Below are positions 5,561 to 6,088 of a DNA stretch of 6,088 bases, piece by piece. The first letter of the stretch is position 1; each line of letters begins with the position of its first letter. Under the pieces are notes generated by a model that ran no database searches, was not told the origin of the DNA, and saw only the letters and a program-made list of their open reading frames with translations. Origin of the DNA: Bifidobacteriaceae bacterium NR021 (GTDB taxonomy: Bacteria > Actinomycetota > Actinomycetes > Actinomycetales > Bifidobacteriaceae); assembly GCA_003585845.1 (NCBI GenBank), contig NQOP01000007.1, positions 41,094-47,181 on the forward strand, in the 5' to 3' direction. The position numbers and the translations under genes are program-made.

Positions 5561-6088
5561 TTAATCTTTTTTGTAAAACTCGCACTCGTAGCCGTCAGCG
5601 CGTAAAACAAGCCCTTCCGCCCAGGGTGGTGTTCTTCCCATGAGCTCACACACGCTTTGAACACTCGTATTCTTATCGGCTTCGATAATGGCTTCATCAT
5701 GCACATGTGCGACGATGCGATATTCTTTCAGTGTTTGCATGGCGTAAAGTAGAATGTCACGAGCTATAGCTTGCGTAATGTTTTCCACGAATTTAGGACC
5801 GTAGCTTTCCAGCCGCTCCCATTTTTTAGTAGATCCCACACCCTCATAGGTGACTGATTCGCCACCGTACTTGTTTTCTTCCACGCGTGGCTTCACATAG
5901 TAAAGGCATCTTTTCGAAGGCAGTTTGATGATAAGAAACCCACTCTTGTAAGTGAACACAATATTGTGTGTTCGAACAGATACATGTTCGTGTACACACT
6001 GTTTTACCGCTCTGTCCACATCCCACCACAGTGAAACAATATGTGGATTAGCAGATCTCCAATCATTTACCAACTGTTGCAAATCATC
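5561..6088 (-). CDS. Phage DNA polymerase, family A (PolA-like), C-terminal part; 5' end beyond the window
   Basis: This is the C-terminal 175 codons of a family A (Pol I-type) phage replicative DNA polymerase, which extends primers on the phage template in the cytoplasm. The frame stays open to the last base (codons Asp-Asp-Leu...), so the gene is cut by the window edge and the TTG at 6080-6082 is an internal leucine. Visible hallmarks are the YGPKFVENITQAIARD segment (about fragment residues 96-111), typical of the palm/fingers junction of phage PolA. Motif C follows as HVHDEAII, with catalytic His-Asp-Glu at about 130-132. The C-terminus carries the phage-typical PPWAEGL...ADGYECEFYKKD ending. 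The stop is TAA at 5561-5563, followed 11 bases later by a strong terminator. The family call is secure. Whether a 3'-5' exonuclease domain is present cannot be seen. Confidence 0.93.
   Translation of the reverse strand, partial: DDLQQLVNDWRSANPHIVSLWWDVDRAVKQCVHEHVSVRTHNIVFTYKSGFLIIKLPSKRCLYYVKPRVEENKYGGESVTYEGVGSTKKWERLESYGPKFVENITQAIARDILLYAMQTLKEYRIVAHVHDEAIIEADKNTSVQSVCELMGRTPPWAEGLVLRADGYECEFYKKD

Noticed and set aside
5506..6029. Two minus-strand open frames in other frames of the polymerase gene (5506-5706, 5844-6029)
   Set aside because: They overlap the polymerase palm coding sequence, whose motifs are clear. One also runs into the terminator.
1..6088. CRISPR array, tRNA, rRNA or insertion sequence
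   Set aside because: There are no regularly spaced repeats beyond the two-copy heptamer, no cloverleaf-like sequence in the gaps, and no transposase motifs in any frame.

Overview
The window looks like part of the early/replication module of a tailed bacteriophage or prophage. The likely host is a low-to-moderate G+C Bacillota member. The reasons are strong AGGAGG-type ribosome binding sites, TTG/GTG codons at or next to start sites, and the gene set: family A phage DNA polymerase, DUF4406/DUF7768-like protein, D5/P4-type primase-helicase, VRR-NUC nuclease, SNF2 helicase, then a DUF1492 sigma-like regulator. A Negativicutes host (Veillonella/Megasphaera relatives) is possible but is only an impression.

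Every convincing gene is on the minus strand, so the transcription order runs from high to low coordinates. At the right edge is the C-terminal part of a family A DNA polymerase (5561-6088, cut by the window edge), followed by a clear Rho-independent terminator (5519-5549). Next come a possible 17-codon leader ORF (5410-5463), a DUF4406/DUF7768-like protein (5039-5407, GTG start) and a 737-aa primase-helicase (2826-5039). The last two overlap by one base (TGATG).

A noncoding stretch of about 400 bp follows (2429-2825). It holds a 96-bp element bounded by perfect 12-bp inverted repeats, and a very AT-rich tract with no G for 64 bases that carries its own inverted repeats. This is the best candidate in the window for a replication origin, a structured RNA or a small repeat element.

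Beyond it lies a chain of four overlapping genes: an unrecognised 111-aa protein, a VRR-NUC nuclease (96 aa), a SNF2-type helicase (479 aa) and a DUF1492 regulator (142 aa). The regulator's Shine-Dalgarno sequence sits inside a perfect 8-bp hairpin within the end of the helicase gene, which suggests its translation depends on helicase translation. Just past the regulator, at the left edge, are two TGGTACG direct repeats one helical turn apart, possibly the start of a late-promoter operator.

Together, the polymerase, primase-helicase, nuclease and SNF2 helicase would copy and process phage DNA. The DUF1492 protein probably helps switch on the late (packaging/structural) genes expected beyond position 1. 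No complete new defence or mobile system is visible. The novelty is in the noncoding and regulatory structure.
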